DNA from: Burkholderia catarinensis
Lineage (GTDB): Bacteria; Pseudomonadota; Gammaproteobacteria; Burkholderiales; Burkholderiaceae
Assembly: GCF_001883705.2 (NCBI RefSeq)
Contig: NZ_MDEQ02000009.1
Coordinates: forward strand, 1-64,000
Direction: 5' to 3'
Length of the DNA: 64,000 nucleotides
Shown: piece by piece, positions 55,232 through 64,000 of the stretch
Layout of the letters: each line of letters begins with the position of its first letter
How positions within the stretch are numbered: the first letter of the stretch is position 1
Made by a program: the position numbers and the translations under genes
Notes under the pieces: generated by a model
Databases searched by the model: none
What the model saw: the letters and a program-made list of their open reading frames with translations, nothing else
What the model was told of the DNA's origin: nothing

Positions 55232-56275
55232 ATGACAACACATTCGCTCCCTCCCGTCCCCGGTAGCGAGGCCTTTGGCCTCGCGCCAGGCGGTGCGCCG
55301 TTCGAATGGACGCGTTCGTCAATCGAGGTCGCGACCGACGGCTCTGTCAGCCAGCGCATCGAATTCTGGCGCGAGATGATCCTGCGCCTGTTTGCGGATG
55401 TTCAGATCGCGGCGGTCCAGAAAGACGATTTCTTTGGCCGGGTGCGGCAGCGCAAGTGCGACAAGCTGCGGATCTCGGAGATCCACGCGAGCGAGCAGGC
55501 GGTGACCCGGCGCTTTCGTCAGGCGCGTAGCGAGTACGAGGACAAGTATTTCGCGGTACTGATGCTCGAGGGTAGCCAGTCGGTCGAGCAGGACGGCAAG
55601 ATCGTCACACTGCGTCCGGGTGATTTCGCGGTGTACGACGCGACAAGGCCGCATCACCTGCAGTTCGGCCAGTCATGGCGCGAAATCGTCGTCAGCATTC
55701 CGCGCACGACGCTAAACCAGCTCGTCGTCGGGATGGAGCACCGTACCGCTTGCCCGATGCCGACCGGGCAAGGAGTCGGCTGCGTGATGCGCGGGTTTCT
55801 CGAACAGATGTCGTCGCAGATCCGCCACGTGTCCGAGGACGAGATGCTGCAGTTGTCGGATACCGCAATCTCGCTGATCGCGATGACACTCGGGAGCCTG
55901 CAGCGCAACGACGTCGCGCAATCGCGGATGAAGGCGCTGACGCTCATGCGCGTGAAACGGCATCTGCTCGAACATCTGCGCGACCCGGAATTGAACCCCA
56001 CGATGGTCGAGCAGGCGACCGGGATATCGTCGCGGTACATCAACAAGCTGTTCGAGGCAGAAAACACATCGCTGATGCGCTACATATGGAACCTGCGGCT
56101 CGAACGGTGCGCGGAAGATCTCGCGAATCCGCAATGCGGGGTGCTGCGTGTGTCCGACATCGCGTTGCGCTGGGGATTCAACGACATGTCGCATTTCAGC
56201 CGAGCGTTCCGCGAACGGTTCGCGATGGCGCCGCGGGCGTGGCGCGGGCAAGGTGGTGCGGGGGCGGCGAGTTGA
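55232..56275 (+). CDS. AraC-family regulator, NitR/OxdR-like
   Basis: About 347 residues. The N-terminal AraC-binding-like domain (about 90-200; EDKYFAVLMLEGSQSVEQDG, RPGDFAVYDATRPHHL) is followed by two helix-turn-helix motifs at the C-terminus (MVEQATGISSRYINKLFEAE and VSDIALRWGFNDMSHFSRAF). This is the architecture of AraC activators next to nitrilase and aldoxime dehydratase genes. The start at 55232 (MTTHSLPPVPG) is preferred; upstream in-frame starts exist at 55184 and 55217. It is last in the rightward group and is followed by a terminator. It probably activates both divergent operons. Confidence 0.82.
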   Translation: MTTHSLPPVPGSEAFGLAPGGAPFEWTRSSIEVATDGSVSQRIEFWREMILRLFADVQIAAVQKDDFFGRVRQRKCDKLRISEIHASEQAVTRRFRQARSEYEDKYFAVLMLEGSQSVEQDGKIVTLRPGDFAVYDATRPHHLQFGQSWREIVVSIPRTTLNQLVVGMEHRTACPMPTGQGVGCVMRGFLEQMSSQIRHVSEDEMLQLSDTAISLIAMTLGSLQRNDVAQSRMKALTLMRVKRHLLEHLRDPELNPTMVEQATGISSRYINKLFEAENTSLMRYIWNLRLERCAEDLANPQCGVLRVSDIALRWGFNDMSHFSRAFRERFAMAPRAWRGQGGAGAAS

Positions 56276-56340
56276 CGGTGTGGCGGTTCCCCGCCGATCC
56301 AATTGTCGGTATTCGCTATGGAGAGCGCTCCGCGCCTGAG

Positions 56341-56368
56341 ACGCCTCTCATTGATGCCGAGGCGTTTT
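56341..56368 (+). terminator. Intrinsic terminator after the AraC-family gene
   Basis: ACGCCTC and GAGGCGT pair across an 11-base loop and are followed by TTTT, 65 bp past the stop. Confidence 0.7.
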
Positions 56369-56649
56369 AATGATCCCAGCCATAGGTGTCTCCGAACCGA
56401 CCGCCCCGGCAGACCATCCGGCAGATCTTCAACATCGCATCTTTCAGTCGATCTGATTGAAAATGGCGCATTAAAATCAATGACGTATATAGGGACACTG
56501 TTCAAAACGACGTCAGCAACAGCCTGCTGACGACGTGCGGGCAACGTGACGAAATCGATGAGAAGCGACGCTCGAATCCGATGTCATCGGCGGCATGAAT
56601 ATTTGGTTCCGCTCCCATCTCGGCCCGGTCGGGCCGGATGCTGATGCGA

Positions 56650-56960
56650 TCACGCCGCGGCGTGACGCACTATCCGTCGACGCATCATCCACCGATTGCT
56701 CAACGCGAGCAGCGTATGCAGTTGCTGCGTGTTCTTCATCAACCCGCGATAGCGCACCTTGACGTGACCGAACTGGAGTTTGATGACCCGAAACGGGTGC
56801 TCCACCTTTGCGCGAATGCGCGCTTTGAGCCGTTCGTACTCGTCGAGCAATTGACCCAGCGTGGTGTCCTTGTCCAGAGCGCGACGCTTGCCCGGACGCA
56901 TCGCAATGTGCCATTCGGCCTGGACGTCCTGCGTTTCCTCGCGCTTGCCCCTGGGCTATC
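56650..56960 (-). pseudogene. IS5-family transposase C-terminal remnant
   Basis: About 100 codons read KREETQDVQAEWHIAMRPGK, then RRALDKDTTLGQLLDEYERL and RAKVEHPFRVIKLQFGHVKV, matching the C-terminal third of an IS5-type transposase with its final Glu (KVEHPFR). A stop lies just upstream in frame and no other part of the element is present. Confidence 0.8.
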
Positions 56961-57212
56961 TGCTGCCGCTCGATGCGCAAAACGATTTTGAGGCAGAAGC
57001 CGCGACCATTTTGCCGCTGCTCATTCATCGACGAGACGAAATACGTCGCAAATTCTATGGTTTTCGATTATTTCCATCTCACGTGCGGGAAAGTGATATT
57101 TTTTGCGTCGCACGTGGGCGTTATGATTTCTTCAACCCAATCTCTGTCGGTAGAACCCTTGGGGCGCGCCAGCATGGCTGCGAGGCGGCTCCACAAGCAT
57201 TGAGAGAGTTGT

Positions 57213-57893
57213 ATGTCAGCCACGCCATTCGTCGTCATTGAACGCGCCCGCAGGCGAACCGCACAGGTTCGGTCCGGAGACGCGCTCGTTGCGTTGCAGG
57301 CCGGGCCCAAGTGGGTGTGTCACATCGTGCCGGATCATGAGGCGCGGGCCGGAACCGGATTCATATCATCGGCGTGCTCGGCCAGGGTGCTTGGCCGAAT
57401 GAAGCCTGCGAACATCGTGCTGACGGATCCTGTCCCGCACGTCGGCGGCTGGCTGGCGCGTTCGTCAACCGATCGAGCGGGCCGATGTCGAGCGTACGCT
57501 CATCTCGGTGAGGACAGTGTCCTTGAGATGGTCGGCATGCCAAGCGCCGGCCCGTGGCTCGACGAACGCGATACCTGGTGGCCGGGCGCGTACGAGCTAC
57601 CGCTGCTTGAGCTGTTGTCCGCGGCCGCGCCGTCTCTGCCCGATCCGCTCGGCGCGGCTGCATCTGCGCATATTCTGATGAGCCTGACCGAAATCGACGG
57701 AACTGCGCTTGTAACCGAATCGGATGACGGCATCGAGCGACCGTTCCGTATTCCCGCAGGCGTGGATACGGTTCATTTCACGCCGGTATGCATCGACGGA
57801 GCGGCTGAGCACTGGCGCGACATGCTCGTTGCCGCGTTCGACCGCGTCCGGCGTCTCGTCGGGATCAGGTCGTCCCGCCCTTTCTACCTTTGA
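57213..57893 (+). CDS. Hypothetical protein
   Basis: 226 residues, not recognised. The start MSATPFVVIERARRR follows GAGAG. The protein seems globular and beta-rich (ALVALQAGPKWVCHIVPDHE, GTALVTESDDGIERPFRIPA) with a Pro-rich middle. There are no membrane segments, signal peptide or cofactor motif. It lies between an IS5 remnant and an Lrp-type regulator gene on the same strand and may be host or acquired. Antisense frames exist but carry no motif. Confidence 0.5.
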   Translation: MSATPFVVIERARRRTAQVRSGDALVALQAGPKWVCHIVPDHEARAGTGFISSACSARVLGRMKPANIVLTDPVPHVGGWLARSSTDRAGRCRAYAHLGEDSVLEMVGMPSAGPWLDERDTWWPGAYELPLLELLSAAAPSLPDPLGAAASAHILMSLTEIDGTALVTESDDGIERPFRIPAGVDTVHFTPVCIDGAAEHWRDMLVAAFDRVRRLVGIRSSRPFYL

Positions 57894-57924
57894 CCCGAAC
57901 ACCTCTTGCCCCGCGAGCCGCGCC

Positions 57925-58422
57925 ATGACCGACTCACTCGACGCCTTTGACCGCAAGATCTTGAATATCGTCCAGCGCGACTGCACCACCACCGCGGATG
58001 CCATCGCCGAGCGGATCGGCCTGTCTACGTCCGCGGTGCAGAAGCGGCTGAAGCGGATGCGCACCGAAAAGATCATTTCTGCGGAAATCGCGGTGGTCGA
58101 TCGTGCCGCGGTCGGCCGCCCGATGACCTTCATCGCCGCGATCGAAATCGAACGCGAAAACTACGAGACGATCGCGAAGTTCCGCGAGTGGTCGAAGTCG
58201 CGCGACGAGATTCAGCAGATCTATTACGTGACGGGCTCCGTCGACCTGATCGCGATCATCACCGCGTCAGACGTCGAAGCGTACGACCGATTGTCCGCAC
58301 GGATCATGCAGAGCAATCCGATGATTCGCCGCATCAATACGAACGTCGTGCTGAATCCACTCAAGATCGGGCTGTTCGTGCCGGTCGAGAAGGACGGCGA
58401 CGACGAGCCGCCCGCCGGCTGA
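57925..58422 (+). CDS. Lrp/AsnC-family regulator
   Basis: 165 residues. The N-terminal winged helix-turn-helix (LDAFDRKILNIVQRDCTTTA, AIAERIGLSTSAVQKRLKRM) is followed by the RAM ligand-binding domain (YYVTGSVDLIAIITASDVEA). This is the architecture of feast/famine regulators that sense amino acids. It stands directly upstream of a dehydrogenase and amino acid ABC transporter operon on the same strand, 150 bp away, and is its likely regulator. No clear ribosome site is visible; the ATG at 57925 begins the conserved domain. Confidence 0.87.
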   Translation: MTDSLDAFDRKILNIVQRDCTTTADAIAERIGLSTSAVQKRLKRMRTEKIISAEIAVVDRAAVGRPMTFIAAIEIERENYETIAKFREWSKSRDEIQQIYYVTGSVDLIAIITASDVEAYDRLSARIMQSNPMIRRINTNVVLNPLKIGLFVPVEKDGDDEPPAG

Positions 58423-58572
58423 CACGAACGCACGGCACGAGGACGGCCGATCCGGCCGTCCTGCATGACCAACCGCAATACACGCATGCGATAACGGCCG
58501 AAACGCATAATTTGGCGATCGATTCGCACCACTAATCTGTTTCCTGAATTCACTGAACAGGAGATGATCGAA

Positions 58573-59652
58573 ATGGAACTCAAGTTGGCACTGGTCGGCT
58601 TTGGCGGCGTCAATCAAGGACTGGTCGAGCTGCTCAAGAAGAAGCGCGCGATGCTGCAGGCCATGGGGCTCGACGTGTCGGTCACGATGGTCGCGGATCT
58701 GCGGCTCGGGATCGCGACGAATCCCGGCGGCATCGATCCGGACGTGCTCGACGAAACGGCGCGGCGCGGTGTCGACGCCGGCGTGCTGCACCGCGACGCC
58801 GGCACGCAGGTGTCGCCGGACGTCAGTCTCGACGCGGTGCTGAAAGCGATCGCGTCGGAGCACGTCGATGTCGTCGTCGAAGCAACCTTCACCGATCCGA
58901 ACACCGGCGAACCGGCGCTGTCGCACTGCCGCACCGCGCTCGAATGCGGCAAGCACGTGATCACCACCAACAAGGGGCCGATCGCGTTTGCGCAGCAAGC
59001 GCTGATGCGGATCGCCGCGCAGTCGGGTGCGTGCCTCAAGTACGAAGGCACGGTGATGAGCGGCACCCCGGTGCTGCGCCAGCTCGCGACGACGCTGCGC
59101 GGCTGCGATGTGAACGGCTTCGCGGGCATTCTCAACGGCACGTCGAACTTCGTGCTCGGTCAGGTCGAGGGCGGCGCGAGCTTCGACGCGGCGATCCGAG
59201 ATGCACAGCAGCGCGGCTATGCGGAAGCGAACCCGGCGGCTGACGTCAATGGCTCGGACGTGCAGCTGAAGGTCGTCATTCTCGCGAACACGCTGTGGAA
59301 CGCGGGCCTCACGCGCGGCGATGTAGCGTGCCGCGGCGTCGTCGAGCTGACCGAGGACGACGTGCGCGCCGCGGTAGCCGACGGGATGTCGTGGCGGCTG
59401 ATCGGGTCGGCGGTCCGTTATCCGGACGGCACGGTGACCGCAAGCGTCGAGCCTCGCAAGCTGGCGGCCGGCCATCCGCTGCGTGCCGCGAGCGGGGTGA
59501 CGAATGCGATCACGTTCGACACCGATGTGCTCGGCGGCGTGACGATCAGCGGGCCCGGCGCGGGCCGCGAGGAGACCGCGTTCGCGATCCTGTCGGACCT
59601 GATCGAGCTCGGCGAGCGCATCGGCGCCGCGGCGCAGGAGGTGCTCGCATGA
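58573..59652 (+). CDS. Homoserine dehydrogenase-like NAD(P) enzyme
   Basis: 359 residues. The N-terminal Rossmann fold ([20 protein letters not shown]), the central [15 protein letters not shown] and [12 protein letters not shown], and the catalytic region [20 protein letters not shown] with [20 protein letters not shown] match homoserine dehydrogenases. The C-terminal ACT domain of biosynthetic forms is absent. GGAG is nine bases before 58573; the ATG at 58564 is too close to it. Its stop overlaps the aldehyde dehydrogenase start. With an aldehyde dehydrogenase and importer downstream, a catabolic role (homoserine or a related amino alcohol to the semialdehyde) is more likely than biosynthesis. 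Confidence 0.82.
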   Translation: MELKLALVGFGGVNQGLVELLKKKRAMLQAMGLDVSVTMVADLRLGIATNPGGIDPDVLDETARRGVDAGVLHRDAGTQVSPDVSLDAVLKAIASEHVDVVVEATFTDPNTGEPALSHCRTALECGKHVITTNKGPIAFAQQALMRIAAQSGACLKYEGTVMSGTPVLRQLATTLRGCDVNGFAGILNGTSNFVLGQVEGGASFDAAIRDAQQRGYAEANPAADVNGSDVQLKVVILANTLWNAGLTRGDVACRGVVELTEDDVRAAVADGMSWRLIGSAVRYPDGTVTASVEPRKLAAGHPLRAASGVTNAITFDTDVLGGVTISGPGAGREETAFAILSDLIELGERIGAAAQEVLA

Positions 59653-61079
59653 CCGCGCGCGATGCAGTGATCGGCGGCTTCGCGTCGGCCGCCACGGCCG
59701 ACATTCGGTCGCCCTATGACGGTAGCGTCGTCGGCACGGTCCGCCTGTCGCCGGTCGACGTGGCGCCGGCACTCGTCGAGTGCGCGCTGGCTGGCGCGCG
59801 CGCGGCTGCCGCGCTGCCGCGCAGCCGGCGCGCCGACATCCTGTGCCGCGCGGCGGCGTTCGTCGAGGCGCGCGCGGAGACGCTCGCGCGCACGATCGCG
59901 CTCGAAGCAGGCAAGCCGCTGCGGCAGGCGCGCAAGGAGGTCGCGCGCTGCGTGAACACGCTGCGCCTGTCCGGCGAAGAGGCGAAGCGCCTCGTCGGCG
60001 AGACGCTCCCGTTCGATGCGTATCCCGGTTCGGAGGATCGCAGCGGCTATTACACGCTGGAGCCGCTCGGTGTGATTCTCGCGATCACGCCGTTCAACGA
60101 TCCGTTGAACCTTGTCGCGCACAAGCTCGGGCCGGCGATCGCGACCGGCAACGCGGCGATCCTGAAGCCGTCGCTGCTCGCGCCGCTGTCCGCACAGGCA
60201 CTCGTCGAGATCCTGTGGGAGGCCGGAGCGCCACGCGACGCGTTGCAGATCGCGCACGGCGGCGCGGAGATCGCGTCGGCGCTGGTGCGCGACCGGCGGA
60301 TCCGGATGGTGACGTTCACCGGCGGCCCGGCGACCGGCGAGTCGATCACGCGCGACGCGGGGCTCAAGAAGATCGCGATGGATCTCGGTGGCAACGCGCC
60401 CGTGATCGTGATGGCCGACTGCGACCTGAGGGACGCAGCCGAGTCGTGCGTATCGGGCGCGTTCTGGGCCGCGGGCCAGAATTGCATCGGCACGCAGCGG
60501 ATCTTCGTGGCCGAGGCTGCGTATGAGCCGTTCGTCCGCCACTTCGTCGAGCTGACCCGCAAGATGGTCGTCGGCGATCCGCTCGACGACGCGACGGACA
60601 TGGGGCCGATGATCTGCGAGGAGCAGGCGAGCAGGATCGAACGCTGGGTCGACGACGCGGTCGCGGGCGGTGCGACGGTGCTGACCGGCCATCGCCGGCG
60701 CGGCGCGGTGTATGAGCCGACCGTGCTCGTCGACGTGCCGTGCGACGCGCGCGTGTGGACCGACGAAGTGTTCGCGCCGGTCGTGACGATTACGAAATTC
60801 ACCGACCTGCAGCAGGCGCTCGACGCTGCGAATGCATCCGAAAGCAGTCTGCACGCGGGCGTCTTCACGAGCCGTCTCGAAGTCGCGCTCGGCGCGGCGG
60901 AGCAGCTTCAGGCGGGCGGCGTGATGATCAACGACTCGTCCGACTATCGCTTCGACGGCATGCCGTTCGGCGGATTCAAACATGGGTCGCTGGGCCGCGA
61001 AGGCGTGCGGTTCGCGATGACGGAAATGACGCAGCCGAAGGTGGTGTGCTTCAAGCGCAACCGGGTGCTGTCGAGCTGA
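59649..61079 (+). CDS. NAD(P)-dependent aldehyde dehydrogenase
   Basis: 476 residues of the ALDH superfamily: [20 protein letters not shown] with the Asn-containing cofactor segment, [31 protein letters not shown] with the general-base region, and the catalytic Cys in [12 protein letters not shown]. The C-terminal [19 protein letters not shown] is also typical. It starts at ATGA, coupled to the homoserine dehydrogenase-like gene, which suggests that it oxidises the aldehyde made by that enzyme, possibly aspartate semialdehyde to aspartate. That substrate is inference. Confidence 0.87.
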   Translation: MTARDAVIGGFASAATADIRSPYDGSVVGTVRLSPVDVAPALVECALAGARAAAALPRSRRADILCRAAAFVEARAETLARTIALEAGKPLRQARKEVARCVNTLRLSGEEAKRLVGETLPFDAYPGSEDRSGYYTLEPLGVILAITPFNDPLNLVAHKLGPAIATGNAAILKPSLLAPLSAQALVEILWEAGAPRDALQIAHGGAEIASALVRDRRIRMVTFTGGPATGESITRDAGLKKIAMDLGGNAPVIVMADCDLRDAAESCVSGAFWAAGQNCIGTQRIFVAEAAYEPFVRHFVELTRKMVVGDPLDDATDMGPMICEEQASRIERWVDDAVAGGATVLTGHRRRGAVYEPTVLVDVPCDARVWTDEVFAPVVTITKFTDLQQALDAANASESSLHAGVFTSRLEVALGAAEQLQAGGVMINDSSDYRFDGMPFGGFKHGSLGREGVRFAMTEMTQPKVVCFKRNRVLSS

Positions 61080-61156
61080 TGCGCTGCGCCGGCGCGTGGG
61101 GCGCCGGCGCAGCGCGGACCGGGGCGATGTGCAACGTATCGAAGAGGGAGTCGGGG

Positions 61157-61954
61157 ATGCCAGCAGCAATTCCTGCATGCAAGCCAGCGGCCGACGTGCT
61201 GGTGGTCGAGGATATTCACAAATCGTTCGGCGGCGTCGAGGTGCTGAAAGGCATCTCGCTGACCGCGAGGAATCACGAGGTCGTGTCGATCCTCGGCAGT
61301 AGCGGGTCGGGCAAGAGCACGTTCCTCAGGTGCATCAACCTGCTGGAAACGCCCGACCGCGGCCGGATCCGCGTCAACAACGAGACGCTCGCGCTGAAGC
61401 CGGCCGGCCGAGACGGCGCGCTTGTCGTCGCCGATCCGAAGCAGGTGATGCGCGTGCGCCGCAAGCTCGCGATGGTGTTCCAGCAGTTCAACCTGTGGGC
61501 GCACATGACGGTGCTGCAGAACGTGATGTTCGTGCCGGTGCGCGTGCTCGGCATGCCGAAGCGTGATGCGCGCGACAAGGCGATCGCGATGCTCGAGCGC
61601 GTCGGGCTCGCGGGCAAGTGCGAGCACTACCCGAACCAGCTGTCGGGCGGCCAGCAGCAGCGGGTCGCGATCGCGCGTGCACTCGCGACCGATCCCGAAG
61701 TGATGCTGTTCGACGAACCGACGTCTGCGCTCGATCCGGAGCTCGTCGGCGAAGTGTTGAAAGTGATGCGCTCGCTCGCGGACGAGGGTCGAACGATGCT
61801 GGTCGTCACCCACGAGATGGGTTTTGCGCGCGAAGTGGCGAACCGCGTCGTGTTCGTCCATCAGGGGCGGATCGAGGAGGACGGCAGTCCGGACGAAGTA
61901 TTCGTGAGCCAGAAATCGCCGCGTTTCCAGAAGTTTCTGTCCAGCATCATCTGA
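61157..61954 (+). CDS. Amino acid ABC transporter ATPase (HisP/GlnQ type)
   Basis: 265 residues with Walker [10 protein letters not shown], the Q-loop [14 protein letters not shown], signature [16 protein letters not shown], Walker [14 protein letters not shown] and the H-loop [15 protein letters not shown]. It is the polar amino acid uptake class. The ATG at 61157 follows AGAGGGAG and is preferred over one at 61127. It is the first of four transporter genes on this strand; the periplasmic receptor and both permeases follow. Confidence 0.92.
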   Translation: MPAAIPACKPAADVLVVEDIHKSFGGVEVLKGISLTARNHEVVSILGSSGSGKSTFLRCINLLETPDRGRIRVNNETLALKPAGRDGALVVADPKQVMRVRRKLAMVFQQFNLWAHMTVLQNVMFVPVRVLGMPKRDARDKAIAMLERVGLAGKCEHYPNQLSGGQQQRVAIARALATDPEVMLFDEPTSALDPELVGEVLKVMRSLADEGRTMLVVTHEMGFAREVANRVVFVHQGRIEEDGSPDEVFVSQKSPRFQKFLSSII

Positions 61955-61985
61955 TGCGGATCCAATGCCAACCGGAGGGGAAATC

Positions 61986-62765
61986 ATGAAAAAACTATTT
62001 CAGTCGCTGTGCGTGGGTGCAGCCTTGCTCGGATCCGTCGCGCATGCCGAACAGGTCGTGCGGGTCGGCACGCTCGCCGATTACGCACCGTTCGAATACA
62101 AGGACGCGTCCGGCACGCTGCAGGGCATGGAGATCGACGTCGGCAAGAAGATGTGCGACGCGATGAAGGTCAGGTGCCAGTGGGTGACGATGGACTTCGA
62201 CGCGTTGATTCCGGCACTGAAGGCGAAGCAGATCGATGCGGTGCTCGCGCAGATGTCGAAGACGCCGGAGCGCGAGCAGTCGGTCGATTTCACACGCATC
62301 TTCACGACGGCGCCGGTGCAGTTCGTCGCGAAGCGGGGTTCGGGCGTCACCGACAACCCGGCAGCGCTGCGCGGCAAGACGATCGGCGTGCAGACTGCGT
62401 CGACGCACGAGTCCTATTTGCGCCGCCGCTTGCCGGCGAGCAAGTCGGGCGTCAACGTGAAGGTCTACCAGACCCTCGACGAAGCGTGGCTCGATCTCGA
62501 GGCCGGCCGCATCGACGGGGTGCTCGCGGACAGCACGGTGGCCTACGACTGGCTGGCGAAGTCCGGCAAGAAGGACGGCTTCGACTTCGTCGGCAAGCCG
62601 ATCGCCGACGCGGAGACCTTCGGCGACGGCACTGCGATCGCCGTGCGCAAGGGCGACGCGGCGCTCAAGACGCTGTTCGACAAGGGCATCGCCCAGGTGC
62701 AGGCCGATGGAACGTTCTCGGCCGCCAACAAGCGCTACTTCCCGTTCAGCATCGCGCCACAATAA
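61986..62765 (+). CDS. Amino acid ABC transporter periplasmic receptor
   Basis: 259 residues. Signal peptide KKLFQSLCVGAALLGSVAHA, then the family 3 solute-binding fold: VRVGTLADYAPFEYKDASGT, MEIDVGKKMCDAM, MDFDALIPALKAKQIDAVLA, and TIGVQTASTHESYLRR. This matches lysine/arginine/ornithine- or histidine-type receptors. The start has GGAGGGG upstream. The ligand cannot be assigned, but the neighbouring dehydrogenases point to homoserine or a similar amino acid. Confidence 0.88.
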   Translation: MKKLFQSLCVGAALLGSVAHAEQVVRVGTLADYAPFEYKDASGTLQGMEIDVGKKMCDAMKVRCQWVTMDFDALIPALKAKQIDAVLAQMSKTPEREQSVDFTRIFTTAPVQFVAKRGSGVTDNPAALRGKTIGVQTASTHESYLRRRLPASKSGVNVKVYQTLDEAWLDLEAGRIDGVLADSTVAYDWLAKSGKKDGFDFVGKPIADAETFGDGTAIAVRKGDAALKTLFDKGIAQVQADGTFSAANKRYFPFSIAPQ

Positions 62766-62839
62766 CCGCGCATCGGGTACGCGCGGCCGCCGGGCGGCGG
62801 CGCGCGGCCGGTCTGCGCCTCGGAAGGAGCGATACCACG

Positions 62840-63517
62840 ATGAACATGTTGGTGAACTACGGCGCCCAGATCGCGGCGGGCGCGCTTGTCACGCTGGAAC
62901 TCGCGCTCGCCGCGCTGTGTCTGGGCATGCTGTTCGGCATCGGCGGTGCGTCGGCGAAGCTGTCGAACGCCCGCTGGCTAAGCGGCGCGACCTACGCGGT
63001 GACCAATTTCCTGCGCGGCATTCCCGAATTCCTGATCCTGCTGATCTGTTACTTCGGGCTGTCGCGTCTGCTCAATACGCAGTTCGACGGCGCGATCACG
63101 GTCAGCCCGTTCTCGGCCGGCGTGATCGCGCTCGCGCTGGTGTTCGGCGCGTACTCGTCGGAGATGTTCCGCGGCGCGTTCCTCGCGGTGCCGGCCGGCC
63201 AGATCGAGGCGGCGCGTGCGTACGGGATGACGCGCCTGCAGACGCTGTGGTTCGTCCGCTTGCCTCAGGCCTGGCGGATTTGCCTGCCCAGCCTGAACAA
63301 CATGTGGCAGAACTTGCTGAAGGACACGTCGCTCGTATCGATCGTCGGGCTCGAGGACATGCTGCGCAAGGCCAACATCGCCGCACAGTTCACCAAGCAG
63401 CCGTTCGTCTTCTACATTGCGGTCGGCCTCGTCTACTTCGGTTTTCTTGCTGTCTCCAACCCGGCGTTCGCGTGGCTCGAACGCGTCGCGAGCCGCGGCT
63501 ACGCGACACGCACCTGA
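62840..63517 (+). CDS. Amino acid ABC transporter permease (HisQ type)
   Basis: 225 residues with five predicted membrane segments (AAGALVTLELALAALCLGML and others) and the cytoplasmic EAA loop EAARAYGMTRLQTLWFVRLP that docks onto the ATPase. RBS GGAAGGAG precedes the ATG. It pairs with the second permease gene 12 bp downstream to form the heterodimeric channel. Confidence 0.9.
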   Translation: MNMLVNYGAQIAAGALVTLELALAALCLGMLFGIGGASAKLSNARWLSGATYAVTNFLRGIPEFLILLICYFGLSRLLNTQFDGAITVSPFSAGVIALALVFGAYSSEMFRGAFLAVPAGQIEAARAYGMTRLQTLWFVRLPQAWRICLPSLNNMWQNLLKDTSLVSIVGLEDMLRKANIAAQFTKQPFVFYIAVGLVYFGFLAVSNPAFAWLERVASRGYATRT

Positions 63518-63529
63518 ACAGGCCCCGCC

Positions 63530-64000
63530 ATGAACGACTTTCTTGCCCTGATCGCCCAGTCCGGCCCGGACATCGCGCGCGGCGTGTGGATCACGCTGGA
63601 ACTGCTGGTGCTGTCGTGCACGCTCGCATTCGCGCTTGCGGTGCCGCTCGCCGTCGCGCGTGTGTCGGAGAGCCGCTGGTTGTCCACGCCGAGCCGCCTC
63701 TTCATGTCGGTGTTTCGCGGTACGCCGCTGCTCGTGCAGATCTTCGTGCTGTATTACGGCCTCGCGCAGTTCCCGGCCGTGCGCGCGTCGCCGCTGTGGC
63801 TGCTGATCGGCGGCTCGTTCTCGTGCGCGCTATGTGCGCTGACGCTCAACCTCGCCGCCTATATGGCGGAGGATCTCCGCGGCGGGATCGCCGCCGTGCC
63901 CGCCGGTGAAAAGGAGGCCGCGCTCGCGTTCGGGATGAGCCGCTTCATGCTGACCTGGTGCGTGGTCGTGCCGCGCGCAATCGGCATCGTCGCGCCGACA
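63530..64000 (+). CDS. Amino acid ABC transporter permease (HisM type), 3' end outside window
   Basis: 157 residues visible. Membrane segments (GVWITLELLVLSCTLAFALA, LLVQIFVLYYGLAQF) and the start of the EAA loop (KEAALAFGMSRFMLTW) match the second permease of polar amino acid importers. The gene continues past the right edge; about 70 residues are missing. Confidence 0.88.
   Translation, partial: MNDFLALIAQSGPDIARGVWITLELLVLSCTLAFALAVPLAVARVSESRWLSTPSRLFMSVFRGTPLLVQIFVLYYGLAQFPAVRASPLWLLIGGSFSCALCALTLNLAAYMAEDLRGGIAAVPAGEKEAALAFGMSRFMLTWCVVVPRAIGIVAPT

Noticed and set aside
59418-61178. 586-codon open frame on the minus strand
   Set aside because: Antisense to the aldehyde dehydrogenase gene, which has all its catalytic motifs on the plus strand.

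Overview
The window looks like chromosomal DNA of a beta-proteobacterium, most probably a Burkholderia (cepacia-complex type). This rests on the GC-rich, strongly codon-biased metabolic genes and on the gene families seen: urea amidolyase, a NIT/ANTAR regulator beside a nitrite channel, H-NS-like Bv3F/BpH3-type proteins and an aldoxime/nitrile cluster. No rRNA, tRNA or CRISPR array was seen. The genus call comes from family knowledge, not from a search.

Layout. (1) 1-7.5 kb, all on the minus strand: a urea-use operon of allophanate hydrolase, urea carboxylase, an FCD-type GntR regulator and the start of a urea ABC transporter (UrtA). A shared CTTGNNTACAAG palindrome lies in front of both the operon and urtA. 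(2) 7.6-9 kb: a complete IS3-family element. (3) 9.1-11.7 kb: a NasR-like NIT-ANTAR antiterminator followed by a formate/nitrite channel gene. The channel gene's leader carries an ANTAR-type hexaloop hairpin and a 15-bp intrinsic terminator. (4) 11.7-18 kb: a zone of broken genes, with remnants of IS256, IS3 and a LuxR-type regulator, an XRE regulator, a DEDDh nuclease, and a UvrD-like helicase gene cut by an IS256-type and an IS5-type element, each with its own target duplication. (5) 18-37.8 kb: an accessory island of lower GC. It holds a large tyrosine recombinase, an MBL-fold protein with an unknown C-terminal half, an H-NS-like protein, an orphan MbcA/ParS-type antitoxin and a Tn7-like transposition module (tnsA, tnsB, tnsC and two TnsD/TniQ genes), followed by small hypothetical genes and remnants. 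The TnsA has lost two of its four active-site residues.

(6) 37.9-48.1 kb, plus strand: seven tightly packed genes. They encode a sarcosine-oxidase-like flavoprotein, an L-amino-acid-oxidase-like flavoprotein, a VioB-type ferritin-like protein, a LodA-like quinoprotein oxidase split into two genes, a radical SAM/SPASM protein and a LodB-like flavoprotein. This is my best candidate for an undescribed system. It looks like a CTQ oxidase with an unusual set of maturation and partner enzymes.

(7) 48.5-56.3 kb: an aldoxime-nitrile-amide pathway. An Fe-type nitrile hydratase (alpha, beta) and its GTPase activator are read leftward. An outer-membrane MetA-like transporter, aldoxime dehydratase, an amidase broken by one amber codon and an AraC-family regulator are read rightward. 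(8) 56.6-57.9 kb: an IS5 remnant and one unrecognised gene. (9) 57.9-64 kb: an Lrp-type regulator, a homoserine-dehydrogenase-like enzyme, an aldehyde dehydrogenase and a polar amino acid ABC transporter that runs off the right edge. Together these suggest uptake and oxidation of an amino acid or amino alcohol.
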